Assembly (NCBI GenBank): GCA_964539115.1 | Contig: CAZIHY010000002.1 | Location: 7,124-71,123 of the forward strand | Origin: CAKSXP01 sp964539115 | GTDB taxonomy: Bacteria; Bacillota; Clostridia; Oscillospirales; Oscillospiraceae | Direction: 5' to 3' | DNA: 64,000 bases | Shown here: in pieces, positions 18,642 through 26,303 of the stretch | Numbering within the stretch: position 1 is the stretch's first letter | Layout: each line of letters starts with the position of its first letter | Notes under the pieces: generated by a model | Databases searched by the model: none | What the model saw: only the letters and a program-made list of their open reading frames with translations | Told to the model about the DNA's origin: nothing | Position numbers and translations under genes: made by a program

Positions 18642-18697
18642 GGAAATGTGGCCGCGTCATTTGTTTGACCCGGGGTCGTATCGGAAACGATATTTCC
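18642..18697 (+). promoter_or_regulatory. Possible aptamer fold in the modA leader
   Basis: GGAAAT (18642-18647) can pair with ATTTCC (18692-18697). Inside lie a 4-bp hairpin capped by a GAAA tetraloop (ATCG 18680-18683, CGAT 18688-18691) and a second short hairpin formed either by GTCA/TGAC (18656-18659, 18666-18669) or by GACC/GGTC (18667-18670, 18674-18677). This gives a three-way-junction-like fold upstream of the terminator switch. The molybdenum cofactor riboswitch is a reasonable candidate because the genes downstream import molybdate and make the cofactor, but I could not align it to that consensus. Confidence 0.4.
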
Positions 18698-18714
18698 TTC
18701 CTGATTGAAAAGGA

Positions 18715-18800
18715 GACGGATACAGTGCAGCCGGAATTTTGGGCGATTCCGGTGGTTTTTCGTTGTTATCCGTCGGAAGAAGACGGATATTTTTATTTTT
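18715..18800 (+). promoter_or_regulatory. Antiterminator/terminator switch before modA
   Basis: Three segments compete. GACGGATA (18715-18722) and a second GACGGATA (18782-18789) are both perfect complements of TATCCGTC (18767-18774). Pairing of the last two gives an 8-bp stem with a 7-base loop followed by ATTTTTATTTTT, an intrinsic terminator. Pairing of the first two removes it and encloses another hairpin, CCGGAAT (18731-18737) with ATTCCGG (18746-18752). The T tract ends right at the modA ribosome-binding site GGAGGAAC. This is the arrangement of a transcription-attenuating riboswitch or protein-controlled attenuator. Confidence 0.8.
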
Positions 18801-18812
18801 GGAGGAACTATC

Positions 18813-19778
18813 ATGAAAAAAACCATCGCACTGTTACTTGCCCTTTGTATGATGCTTTGCCTGTTTGCNNNNNNNNNNNNNNNNNNNNNNNNNNNNNNNN
18901 NNNNNNNNNNNNNNNNNNNNNNNNNNNNNNNNNNNNNNNNNNNNNNNNNNNNNNNNNNNNNNNNNNNNGCTCCGACTGAGCCTGCGGCCGATACTCCGGA
19001 CGAGCCCGAGGATGAACCCGAGGACGAGCCGGCAGAGGAGCCTGTTGAGATCATAGTTTTTGCAGCAGCTTCAATGACTGAGACTCTGCAAGAGCTCGGC
19101 GATGCTTATATGGCTGAGCATAAAAATGTTACGATCGTGTTCAACTTTGACTCTTCCGGCACCCTCAAGACCCAGATCCAGGAAGGCGCCGACTGCGACA
19201 TTTTTATTTCCGCCGGTCAGAAGCAGGTGGATCAGCTTGACATCAACGCTTCCGCAGATGTCAACACCGAGGGCCTTGATTTTGTTCTCGCTGATACTCG
19301 CTTCGATTTCCTTGAGAATAAAGTTGCGCTTGCCGTTCCCGATGGCAACCCCGCAAACATCAACTCCTATGACGATCTTAAGGCCGGCCTTGAGGCTGGG
19401 ACTATAATGCTGGCGATGGGTAATGAAGACGTTCCCGTCGGACAGTATACCCAGAAGATTCTTGATTATTTTGGTCTCAACGAGGCAGACCTCGCTGCTG
19501 CGGGCTGCATTACTTATGGCTCCAACGTCAAAGAAGTAACCACTCAGGTTTCCGAGGCAACTGTGGACTGCGGCATCATTTATCAGACTGACGCTGCTTC
19601 CGCTGGTCTTACTGTTGTCGACACTGCAACTGCTGAGATGTGCGGTCAGATCATCTATCCTGCCACCGTTCTTAACATTTCAAAGAATGTTGAGGCTGCC
19701 AAGGCGTTCCTTGAGTACCTTACCAGCGACGCGGCAGACGCTGTTTTTGAAGCGGTCGGTTTCACCCCTGTCGCATAA
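18813..19778 (+). CDS. modA: Molybdate ABC transporter substrate-binding protein ModA (interrupted by an assembly gap)
   Basis: Extracellular lipoprotein-type receptor that captures molybdate (or tungstate) and delivers it to ModBC. The start MKKTIALLLALCMMLCLF is a signal peptide. The sequence is then unknown for 100 bases, which should contain the cleavage site and perhaps a lipobox Cys. After the gap comes an acidic Pro/Glu linker, then the mature domain with IIVFAAASMTETLQEL, FNFDSSGTLKTQI and DIFISAGQKQVDQL, all typical of ModA. The frame is the same on both sides of the gap. I chose ATG 18813 because GGAGGAAC precedes it; frames extending upstream run through the leader terminator. Confidence 0.92.
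   Translation: MKKTIALLLALCMMLCLFXXXXXXXXXXXXXXXXXXXXXXXXXXXXXXXXXXAPTEPAADTPDEPEDEPEDEPAEEPVEIIVFAAASMTETLQELGDAYMAEHKNVTIVFNFDSSGTLKTQIQEGADCDIFISAGQKQVDQLDINASADVNTEGLDFVLADTRFDFLENKVALAVPDGNPANINSYDDLKAGLEAGTIMLAMGNEDVPVGQYTQKILDYFGLNEADLAAAGCITYGSNVKEVTTQVSEATVDCGIIYQTDAASAGLTVVDTATAEMCGQIIYPATVLNISKNVEAAKAFLEYLTSDAADAVFEAVGFTPVA
18869..18968. other. Assembly gap of 100 N inside modA
   Basis: Exactly 100 unknown bases. It falls at the signal-peptide/linker junction, where low-complexity or repeated sequence may have broken the assembly. The true length may differ from 100. Confidence 0.98.
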
Positions 19779-19796
19779 GATACAGAAAATATTGAT

Positions 19797-19824
19797 GGGC
19801 GGGCGCTTTTTTGCCCGCCCGTTT
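19797..19824 (+). terminator. GC-rich stem-loop between modA and modB
   Basis: GGGCGGGC (19797-19804) pairs with GCCCGCCC (19813-19820) across an 8-base loop and is followed by GTTTTC. The short T run suggests partial termination or protection of the modA 3' end, a common way to make more binding protein than permease. Confidence 0.65.
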
Positions 19825-19845
19825 TCATAAAGGGGGATATTCGTT

Positions 19846-20538
19846 TTGGATTTGTTTCCACTATGGAATTCGCTGCGGATCGCAGGCATAAGTACAGTCA
19901 TAATTTTCTTTGTCGGCATTTTTGCCGCGTATTATATTGCAAAAGCACCTAAAGCTGTGAAGGGCGTGTTGGATGTTATCTTGACACTGCCGCTTGTGCT
20001 GCCCCCAACGGTGGTTGGCTATTTATTGCTTCGTGTTCTCGGTCCGAAGCGCATTATAGGCGCCTGGTTCCTCTCAGCTTTCGGAATAAAGCTTACCATG
20101 ACATGGTGGTCCGCAATATTTGCCACGGTTGTTGTTATATTTCCGCTTATGTATCGAACCGCGCGCGGTGCGTTCGAATCATTTGACGAAACGCTTGCAT
20201 ATTCGGGTCAGTCGATCGGCCTTTCCAATACGTATATTTTCTGGCGTATACGCCTGCCATATTGCAGACAGGGGATTTTGGCCGGTACAGTGCTCGCTTT
20301 CGCGCGTGCGCTCGGTGAGTATGGCGCTACCAGCATGATTGCCGGATATACACCGGGCAGAACTGCTACCATTTCAACAACTGTGTATCAGCTCTGGCGC
20401 ACCAATGACGACGCTTTGGCGTTTAAATGGGTTCTTGTAAATATGGCGATTTCGTTCGTTGTATTGCTTGCTGTCAATATGCTGGAGAAAAACTCCGGCA
20501 AAACGGGCAGGTCAAGGCGGTCAAAAGGAGGCGCATGA
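19846..20538 (+). CDS. modB: Molybdate ABC transporter permease ModB
   Basis: Inner-membrane channel of the molybdate importer, 230 residues with about five or six membrane helices. The permease EAA loop appears as FARALGEYGATSMIAGYTPG (about 151-170), the part that contacts ModC, and TLPLVLPPTVVGYLLL is the conserved ModB/CysT-type segment. The start is probably TTG 19846 with GGGGGA upstream; there is no better ATG. The stop at 20536-20538 is one base before the modC start, so the two are cotranslated. Confidence 0.94.
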   Translation: MDLFPLWNSLRIAGISTVIIFFVGIFAAYYIAKAPKAVKGVLDVILTLPLVLPPTVVGYLLLRVLGPKRIIGAWFLSAFGIKLTMTWWSAIFATVVVIFPLMYRTARGAFESFDETLAYSGQSIGLSNTYIFWRIRLPYCRQGILAGTVLAFARALGEYGATSMIAGYTPGRTATISTTVYQLWRTNDDALAFKWVLVNMAISFVVLLAVNMLEKNSGKTGRSRRSKGGA

Positions 20539-20539
20539 T

Positions 20540-21583
20540 ATGTCTATACTGGTTGATATCGAGAAGAGGCTGGGTGCATTTAGCCTGAGTGTCAATTTTT
20601 CGGCCGGTAATGAAGTTGTTGCGCTGCTTGGCGCATCCGGCTGCGGAAAAAGCATGACGCTGAGATGCATCGCCGGAATTGAAACGCCGGATAGAGGGAA
20701 AATAGTTGTAGATGGGACAACGCTGTTTGATTCCGAGAAGCGGATAAACCTTTCCCCACAGGAACGCCATACCGGTCTGCTGTTTCAAAACTATGCGCTT
20801 TTTCCTAATATGACGGTCCTTCAGAATATACAGGCGGGGGCAAAAAGGGAAAAGGACGTAACACGAAGGGAAAACCTTACAAAAGAGATAATAGAAAGTT
20901 TTGGACTTTCAGATCTTGTCAAACGTTACCCGCACCAGCTTTCCGGTGGACAGCAGCAGCGCACCGCTCTGGCACGAATTTTGGTGTCGAGCCCCAATAT
21001 TCTGCTTTTGGACGAGCCTTTTTCAGCGTTGGACAGCCATCTGCGTTTTCGCCTGGAGGAAGAGGTGCGGCAGGTCATGCGGAAGTTTGGAAGATCTGTA
21101 ATTCTGGTCTCTCACGACAGAGACGAGGTTTTCCGCCTGTCTGATAAAATCGCTGTTATGAGCAGCGGCAGGATCGAAGCGTTCGGAGAAAAAAAGGACG
21201 TATTTGCAAATCCCTTGACCAGGAACGGCGCAGTACTTACCGGCTGTAAGAACATTTCCCGTATAGAGCATATCGACCAAAACCACGTTAGGGCAATAGA
21301 TTGGGGAATGGAATTGGAGACAGTGCAGGGAGCGGCAGAGGCGGAATATATTGGGATCAGAATGCACGACGTCCGCTTTGGTGACGGCAAAAACAGCTTC
21401 GTCTGCAAAGTAGTGGCCGAGATAGAGAATCCATTTTCCTATACTGTTATGTTCCGCCCGAAAGATGCTGAAAATGCGTCCCCAGTCGGCTGGGAAATGG
21501 ATAAGAGCCTCTGGCGGCAGATCAAAAGCGAATATGTGACGATCAGCCTGCCGCCTGAGGAAATAATATTATTGAAAGGCTGA
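20540..21583 (+). CDS. modC: Molybdate ABC transporter ATP-binding protein ModC
   Basis: ATPase of the importer, 347 residues. Walker A is GASGCGKSM (about 33-41), the Q-loop is LFQNYALFPNM, the signature is LSGGQQQRTALARIL, Walker B is LLLDEPFSALD and the switch His is in LVSHDRDEVFRL. The C-terminal part (from about 235) is shorter than a full ModC TOBE region but ends in the EYVTISLPPEEIILL strand pattern. I chose ATG 20540 because AAAAGGAG precedes it; the longer frame from 20459 overlaps modB. Confidence 0.94.
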   Translation: MSILVDIEKRLGAFSLSVNFSAGNEVVALLGASGCGKSMTLRCIAGIETPDRGKIVVDGTTLFDSEKRINLSPQERHTGLLFQNYALFPNMTVLQNIQAGAKREKDVTRRENLTKEIIESFGLSDLVKRYPHQLSGGQQQRTALARILVSSPNILLLDEPFSALDSHLRFRLEEEVRQVMRKFGRSVILVSHDRDEVFRLSDKIAVMSSGRIEAFGEKKDVFANPLTRNGAVLTGCKNISRIEHIDQNHVRAIDWGMELETVQGAAEAEYIGIRMHDVRFGDGKNSFVCKVVAEIENPFSYTVMFRPKDAENASPVGWEMDKSLWRQIKSEYVTISLPPEEIILLKG

Positions 21584-21588
21584 CAATT

Positions 21589-22803
21589 ATGAGAGAACAT
21601 ATAGATTTCATCGAAGCCAGAAACCTGCTTTTACAGCTCGCAAAACCGGTGGACATTGAACAAGTGCCTCTTGAAAAAAGCATGGGAAGAGTGCTGGCGA
21701 AGAAGCTTACAGCGGCTGAAAATGTTCCGGCATTTGACCGCTCTCCATATGACGGATATGCCTTTAGGGCATCTGACACAGCGGAAGCTTCGAAGGAGCA
21801 TCCTGTCCAGCTCACAGTGACAGAAGAGATAGCGGCGGGAAAGGTCCCTGCAAAGCCTGTGACAGCGGGTACGGCGGCAAAAATTCTTACGGGAGCCGCT
21901 ATCCCGGAGGGAGCGGACGCCGTTGTAAAATATGAAGAAACAGAGTTTACGGACAGCACAGTCAGTATATTTTCGCCCGCCAAATCCGGATCCAATATCG
22001 TACGCGCGGGTGAGGATGTGAAAGCTGGACGGCTTCTCGCGGATGCGGGAACAGTAATTGACGCCGGCCTTGCCGGTTCTCTGGCCTCACAGGGAATCCC
22101 TGAGCCGTCTGTTTTTTGCAGACCGCGCATTGCGCTCATATCGACGGGAAGCGAGCTTCTTGAACTGGACAATGCGGCAGAAAGCGGCAAGATATATAAC
22201 ACTAACAGATATGTGATTGCGGCTGCTTTGGAGAAAATCGGATGTCAGACTGAATATCTCGGAATAGCAGGCGATGATGAAGACGCTATTGCCGCACTTA
22301 TAGTAAAGGGGCTTTCCAGCTGTGATGCGGTCATTCTGACGGGCGGAGTGTCTGCCGGCGACTATGATCTTACGCCAAAAGCTATGGAGCTTGCCGGAGC
22401 TGAAATTCTTGTGCGCGGCGTTGCAATGAAGCCTGGAATGGCGTGCGCTTTCGGTATAAGCGATAATAAACTTATTTTCGGATTGTCTGGAAATCCTGCG
22501 GCAGCGGTTACAAACCTGTATTCAGTTGTTTTTCCGGCGCTAAAAAAACTCAGCGGAAGAGAAGAGTGTGTTTCCCCGGAAATAACGGTAACGCTGGCAG
22601 AGGATTTCTCTAAGAAGAGTAAAAGCGTGCGCCTTCTGCGCGGCAGGCTTGACATGTCAGACGGTTCTGTGAAAATGCATCTTCCCTCAGACCAGGGAAA
22701 TGTAGTTATAAGCAGCATGATAGGCTGTGATGTGATTGCCGTCGTACCGGCTGGCAGCGGCGCGCTGAAAGCGGGAACTATGCTGAAAGGATTTATGATA
22801 TGA
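21589..22803 (+). CDS. moeA: Molybdopterin molybdotransferase MoeA
   Basis: Inserts molybdate into adenylylated molybdopterin to finish the molybdenum cofactor. The 404 residues show the MoeA N-terminal region with FDRSPYDGYAFRA (about 46-58), GAAIPEGADAVVKYEET, the MPT-binding domain with STGSELLE and the TGGVSAGDYDLTP motif (about 252-264), and GLSGNPAAAVTN. The C-terminal beta domain is present. It starts five bases after modC and overlaps the next gene by four bases, so transport and insertion genes share one transcript. Confidence 0.95.
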   Translation: MREHIDFIEARNLLLQLAKPVDIEQVPLEKSMGRVLAKKLTAAENVPAFDRSPYDGYAFRASDTAEASKEHPVQLTVTEEIAAGKVPAKPVTAGTAAKILTGAAIPEGADAVVKYEETEFTDSTVSIFSPAKSGSNIVRAGEDVKAGRLLADAGTVIDAGLAGSLASQGIPEPSVFCRPRIALISTGSELLELDNAAESGKIYNTNRYVIAAALEKIGCQTEYLGIAGDDEDAIAALIVKGLSSCDAVILTGGVSAGDYDLTPKAMELAGAEILVRGVAMKPGMACAFGISDNKLIFGLSGNPAAAVTNLYSVVFPALKKLSGREECVSPEITVTLAEDFSKKSKSVRLLRGRLDMSDGSVKMHLPSDQGNVVISSMIGCDVIAVVPAGSGALKAGTMLKGFMI

Positions 22804-23816
22804 AAAAAATAAATGTTGAAGATGCTGTGGGCATGGCGCTTTGCCATGACATAACCGCGATGCGTGACGGGTTTAAGGGCGCAGCTTTCAAGCGAGGCCA
22901 TATCATAACGCAGGAGGACATTCCGGCGCTGCTCGATCTTGGTAAGCGGAATGTTTTTGTGTGGGAAGACAATGCGGGCGAGATCCACGAGGAGGACGCA
23001 GCGCTTCGAATGGCCGCCATGGCACAGGTCGAGGGCGCGCATTACACAGGCCCATCAGAGGGTAAGGTGCTTCTGATGTCGGATATGAGAGGCATGTTTC
23101 GCGTTGATACACAGCTGCTTGAGGAGATAAATGCCATTGGCGATATTACTATTTCAACACTGCCTGACCATTATCCTGTCGAGGAAGGGGCCAGACTTGC
23201 CTCTATGCGTATTGTGCCGCTGGTGACAAAAGAAGAACAGATAATAAAAGCAGAACAGCTTTGCAGTGAAAGAAAGCTGCTTGATATACGGCCTTACCAG
23301 AATAAAAAGGTCGGCGTTATAATCACGGGATCTGAGATATATTCCGGCCGGATAAATGACAAGTTTGAGCCTGTTGTCCGCGCGAAATTGAAGCAGTATC
23401 CGTCAGAAATACTCGGTGTTTCCATCTGTGACGACGACTTGGATATGATAACTTCAGCAGCTGAAAAATATCTTGCTCTCGGAGCAGATTTTCTGATATT
23501 TACCGGCGGTATGTCTGTTGATCCCGACGATCTAACGCCGACTGCCGTACGCCGGCTGGGTGCTGAAATCGTGACGCACGGGGTCCCCTCGCAGCCCGGA
23601 AATATGACGCTTATAGCGTATCTGGACGACACTGCGATTATGGGCGTTCCCGGGGCTGCTATAAGCATGCCTACGACGATGTTCGATGTGCTTCTTCCTC
23701 AGATATTTACGGGGGATAAGCTGACTAAGGCGGAGCTTATACGGCTTGGCGACGGCGGACTGTGCCAGCTTTGTAAAAGCTGCCATTTCCCAAATTGTAC
23801 ATTCGGAAGGTATTAA
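22800..23816 (+). CDS. MoeA-related molybdopterin-binding protein with a C-terminal cysteine motif
   Basis: A 338-residue protein with a MogA/MoeA-type MPT-binding core in its second half: VGVIITGSEIYSG (about 170-182), FTGGMSVDPDDLTP (about 237-250) and MGVPGAAISMPTT. The N-terminal 165 residues resemble the non-catalytic part of MoeA only loosely. It ends in CQLCKSCHFPNCTFGRY, a four-cysteine motif that may bind metal or an iron-sulfur cluster. Similar proteins accompany molybdenum hydroxylase systems in Clostridia, so a role in cofactor insertion or storage is inferred. It overlaps moeA by ATGA. Confidence 0.75.
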   Translation: MKKINVEDAVGMALCHDITAMRDGFKGAAFKRGHIITQEDIPALLDLGKRNVFVWEDNAGEIHEEDAALRMAAMAQVEGAHYTGPSEGKVLLMSDMRGMFRVDTQLLEEINAIGDITISTLPDHYPVEEGARLASMRIVPLVTKEEQIIKAEQLCSERKLLDIRPYQNKKVGVIITGSEIYSGRINDKFEPVVRAKLKQYPSEILGVSICDDDLDMITSAAEKYLALGADFLIFTGGMSVDPDDLTPTAVRRLGAEIVTHGVPSQPGNMTLIAYLDDTAIMGVPGAAISMPTTMFDVLLPQIFTGDKLTKAELIRLGDGGLCQLCKSCHFPNCTFGRY

Positions 23817-23817
23817 A

Positions 23818-24771
23818 ATGCTTGACTCATACGGCAGAGAAATAAACTATCTGCGTCTATCGATTACGGAGCTGTGCAACCTGCGCTGCCGGTATTGCAT
23901 GCCCGAAGAGGGCATTTGCAAGAAAATGCATGAGGATATGCTGACAGAGGAGGAGATGATACAGGCGGTGGAGATCGCCTCATCTCTGGGCATTACAAAG
24001 CTGCGTATAACCGGCGGCGAGCCGCTTGTAAAACGAAATATAGTTTCCATCTGCCGCAGGGCGGCATCAGTGCAGGGTATAAAAGAAGTTTGTCTTACTA
24101 CAAACGGCATATTGTTGCCCGAGTTGGCCGGTCCGCTGCGTGAGGCGGGCGTCAGCCGCATAAACCTCAGTCTTGACACTCTGGACGAAAGAAAATATTC
24201 TTATATCACACGATGCGGCACGCTCAGTGATGCGCTTCGGGGTTTGGAATCCGCGATTTCTGCGAAATTTGACAAGGTAAAGATAAACACTGTGCTTATC
24301 GGCGGGTTCAACGATGATGAAATAGAGGATCTCGCTGACCTTACTATGAAGTATCCGGTCGACGTGAGGTTCATTGAATTGATGCCAATGCACGGCGGAA
24401 ATGAATTTGGGAGCAGAGCCTTTATACCGTGCGCTACAGTTTTGGAAAAACTGCCGGGCCTGGAACCTCAGCAGCAGGATGGCGGCGTCGCAAAGCTGTA
24501 TCGGCTTCCCGGCGCCCAGGGAAAGATAGGGCTGATAAGCCCTGTCAGTGCGCATTTTTGCGCTGGTTGCAACAGGATCCGCCTTACTGCGGATGGAAAC
24601 CTGAAGCCCTGTCTCCACTCGTCGGAGGAGATTTCCATTAAGGGGCTGGATCCTGATGCGATGAGGGCGCAGTTCGAACGCGCGATTTTTGCTAAACCGC
24701 CGTTTCATTGTGAGTTGTCGGCCGAGAAATTGAGTCGGGCTGGCCGGGATATGAACCAGATCGGAGGCTGA
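23818..24771 (+). CDS. moaA: GTP 3',8-cyclase MoaA
   Basis: Radical SAM enzyme that starts molybdopterin synthesis by converting GTP to 3',8-cyclo-GTP. The 317 residues have the N-terminal cluster CNLRCRYC (about 20-27), the RITGGEPLV motif, and the C-terminal second cluster CAGCNRIRLTADGNLKPCL (about 249-267), which binds GTP. The usual GG terminus is present as QIGG. I chose ATG 23818 with GGAAGG upstream; a longer frame from 23746 would overlap the previous gene. Confidence 0.96.
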   Translation: MLDSYGREINYLRLSITELCNLRCRYCMPEEGICKKMHEDMLTEEEMIQAVEIASSLGITKLRITGGEPLVKRNIVSICRRAASVQGIKEVCLTTNGILLPELAGPLREAGVSRINLSLDTLDERKYSYITRCGTLSDALRGLESAISAKFDKVKINTVLIGGFNDDEIEDLADLTMKYPVDVRFIELMPMHGGNEFGSRAFIPCATVLEKLPGLEPQQQDGGVAKLYRLPGAQGKIGLISPVSAHFCAGCNRIRLTADGNLKPCLHSSEEISIKGLDPDAMRAQFERAIFAKPPFHCELSAEKLSRAGRDMNQIGG

Positions 24772-24774
24772 ATC

Positions 24775-25251
24775 ATGGAATTTACGCATTTTAATGACCA
24801 AGGGCGTGCTAAAATGGTGGACGTTGGAGAGAAAAATATCACACGTCGAACGGCAACGGCGGCCGCCAGGGTGTTTGTCAGCAGCGACACCTATTCCATG
24901 ATAAAAAGCGGAGGCATGAAAAAAGGCGACGTCCTGACAGTTGCACAGATCGCAGGTATCATGGGAGCCAAACGTACGTCAGACCTGATCCCGATGTGCC
25001 ATCCGGTTCAGGTGGATGGTATAGACCTTGTGCTTGATCTTGACGAGGAGCGCTGCTGCGTTGACATACACGCGACCGTGTCCTGTGATGGGCGCACAGG
25101 CGTAGAGATGGAGGCATTGACCGCCGTTTCAACCGCTGCATTGACGGTATATGACATGTGCAAAGCCGTGCAAAAAGACATTGTCATATCAGATATACGC
25201 CTCATTAAAAAGAGTGGAGGCATCCACGGAGATTATTCTAGGGAGGAATAG
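24775..25251 (+). CDS. moaC: Cyclic pyranopterin monophosphate synthase MoaC
   Basis: Converts 3',8-cyclo-GTP to cyclic pyranopterin monophosphate, the step after MoaA. The 158 residues show MVDVGEKNITRRTATA at the N terminus, then GIMGAKRTSDLIPMCHPVQ with the active-site Lys and His, then GRTGVEMEALTAVSTAALTVYDM, and DIRLIKKSGG at the end. All are family hallmarks and the protein is complete. It lies three bases after moaA. Confidence 0.97.
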   Translation: MEFTHFNDQGRAKMVDVGEKNITRRTATAAARVFVSSDTYSMIKSGGMKKGDVLTVAQIAGIMGAKRTSDLIPMCHPVQVDGIDLVLDLDEERCCVDIHATVSCDGRTGVEMEALTAVSTAALTVYDMCKAVQKDIVISDIRLIKKSGGIHGDYSREE

Positions 25252-25255
25252 AAAA

Positions 25256-26149
25256 ATGAGTTACTCTGCAGCGGTGATCACTGTCAGTGATAAGGGCTCA
25301 CGCGGCGAACGGAAGGATACCAGCGGTCCTGCGCTGCGTGCAATATTGGAGAATGACGGCTGGGAAATCGTATATCATTCTATCGTTCCGGACGATGCGG
25401 AACTGATAAAAGCTGAGCTTATAAAGTGCTCCGACGAGTTGAAAATCGACCTCGTTCTCACAACTGGCGGCACAGGTTTTTCACCCAGAGATATTACTCC
25501 GGAGGCGACCGGAGCGGTTATCGAGCGCGAAACGCCCGGTATTCCGGAGGCGATGCGTGCCGAGAGCATGAAGATAACTCCTCATGGATGCCTGTCGCGT
25601 TCGTCAGCCGGCATCCGTGGACGTACGCTGATTGTAAATTTACCAGGAAGTGAGAAAGCGGCAAAAGAAAATATTCTTGCTGTGCTCAAGGCTATCCGGC
25701 ATGGCGTGGATATGCTTCGCTCTGAGGGGTCCGCGGAATGTGCGCAGCAATCTGTGAACGTGAAAAAGAAGGCCCCGTCGATGGATGCTTGGCTCAAGGA
25801 GGCAAAAGAATCCGAGAGCGCAGGAGAATGCGGAATGTATCTGTTCCATAACGGAGTTGTCAGGCAAACGGCGAGAGCCAGGGTGCGGCTCGGTGAAGAG
25901 TCAGAACCCGTTGTGGGAATGCAGTTTTCATACGACGAAAAAAAGGTCGCCGAGGCGATAGAAAATGCATATGGCATGCCGGGGATACACTATGTTCGGG
26001 TTTGGCTCAATGATGGAAGTCTTGAAGTCGGCGACGATATAATGCTCGTACTCATAGGAGGCGATATACGTCAAAATGTTGTAAACGGGCTTCAGGCGCT
26101 TGTTGAGGAGATAAAAACAAACTGTGTAAAAGAAACGGAAATATTCTAA
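25256..26149 (+). CDS. Fused MogA/MoaB-type molybdopterin adenylyltransferase and MoaE-like domain
   Basis: A 297-residue chain of two parts. Residues 1 to about 165 are a MogA/MoaB domain: AAVITVSDKGSRGERKDTSG, LTTGGTGFSPRDITPEAT and RTLIVNLPGS. This activity adenylylates molybdopterin before MoeA acts. Residues about 170-297 resemble the clostridial MoaE-like family: GMYLFHNGVVRQTARARV, GIHYVRVWLNDGSLEVGDD and a Lys-containing C terminus (EEIKTNCVKE). MoaE is the large subunit of molybdopterin synthase. No separate MoaD sulfur carrier is present in the window. I chose ATG 25256 with GGGAGGAA upstream. This is the last gene of the cluster. Confidence 0.8.
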   Translation: MSYSAAVITVSDKGSRGERKDTSGPALRAILENDGWEIVYHSIVPDDAELIKAELIKCSDELKIDLVLTTGGTGFSPRDITPEATGAVIERETPGIPEAMRAESMKITPHGCLSRSSAGIRGRTLIVNLPGSEKAAKENILAVLKAIRHGVDMLRSEGSAECAQQSVNVKKKAPSMDAWLKEAKESESAGECGMYLFHNGVVRQTARARVRLGEESEPVVGMQFSYDEKKVAEAIENAYGMPGIHYVRVWLNDGSLEVGDDIMLVLIGGDIRQNVVNGLQALVEEIKTNCVKETEIF

Positions 26150-26184
26150 ATCAATATTCAAAAATTGATTAATTAGAACGCTTG

Positions 26185-26202
26185 TTTGTAGATATCTACA
26201 AA
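26185..26202. promoter_or_regulatory. 18-base perfect palindrome, candidate operator
   Basis: TTTGTAGATATCTACAAA is exactly self-complementary. It lies 37 bases before the -35 box of the next promoter and has no T run after it, so a protein-binding site is more likely than a terminator. No known operator consensus matches that I can name. Confidence 0.55.
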
Positions 26203-26238
26203 ACTGTATGGCTGCCGCGGAGTTTAGATAAAGTTTGC

Positions 26239-26267
26239 TTGTAGAAGCTGATTTGCGGTGGTATAAT
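26239..26267 (+). promoter_or_regulatory. Predicted promoter for the ParB-BMP gene
   Basis: TTGTAG (26239-26244), a 17-base spacer and TATAAT (26262-26267), preceded by TGG for an extended -10. It is 37 bases before the start codon. Confidence 0.7.
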
Positions 26268-26303
26268 ATTTTTATCATGGCAAATTGAAAAGGAGGCGCG
26301 GCA

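Noticed and set aside
18705..18812. N-terminal extension of modA through the leader
   Set aside because: It would translate the terminator stem and T tract; ATG 18813 has a strong ribosome-binding site and begins a normal signal peptide.
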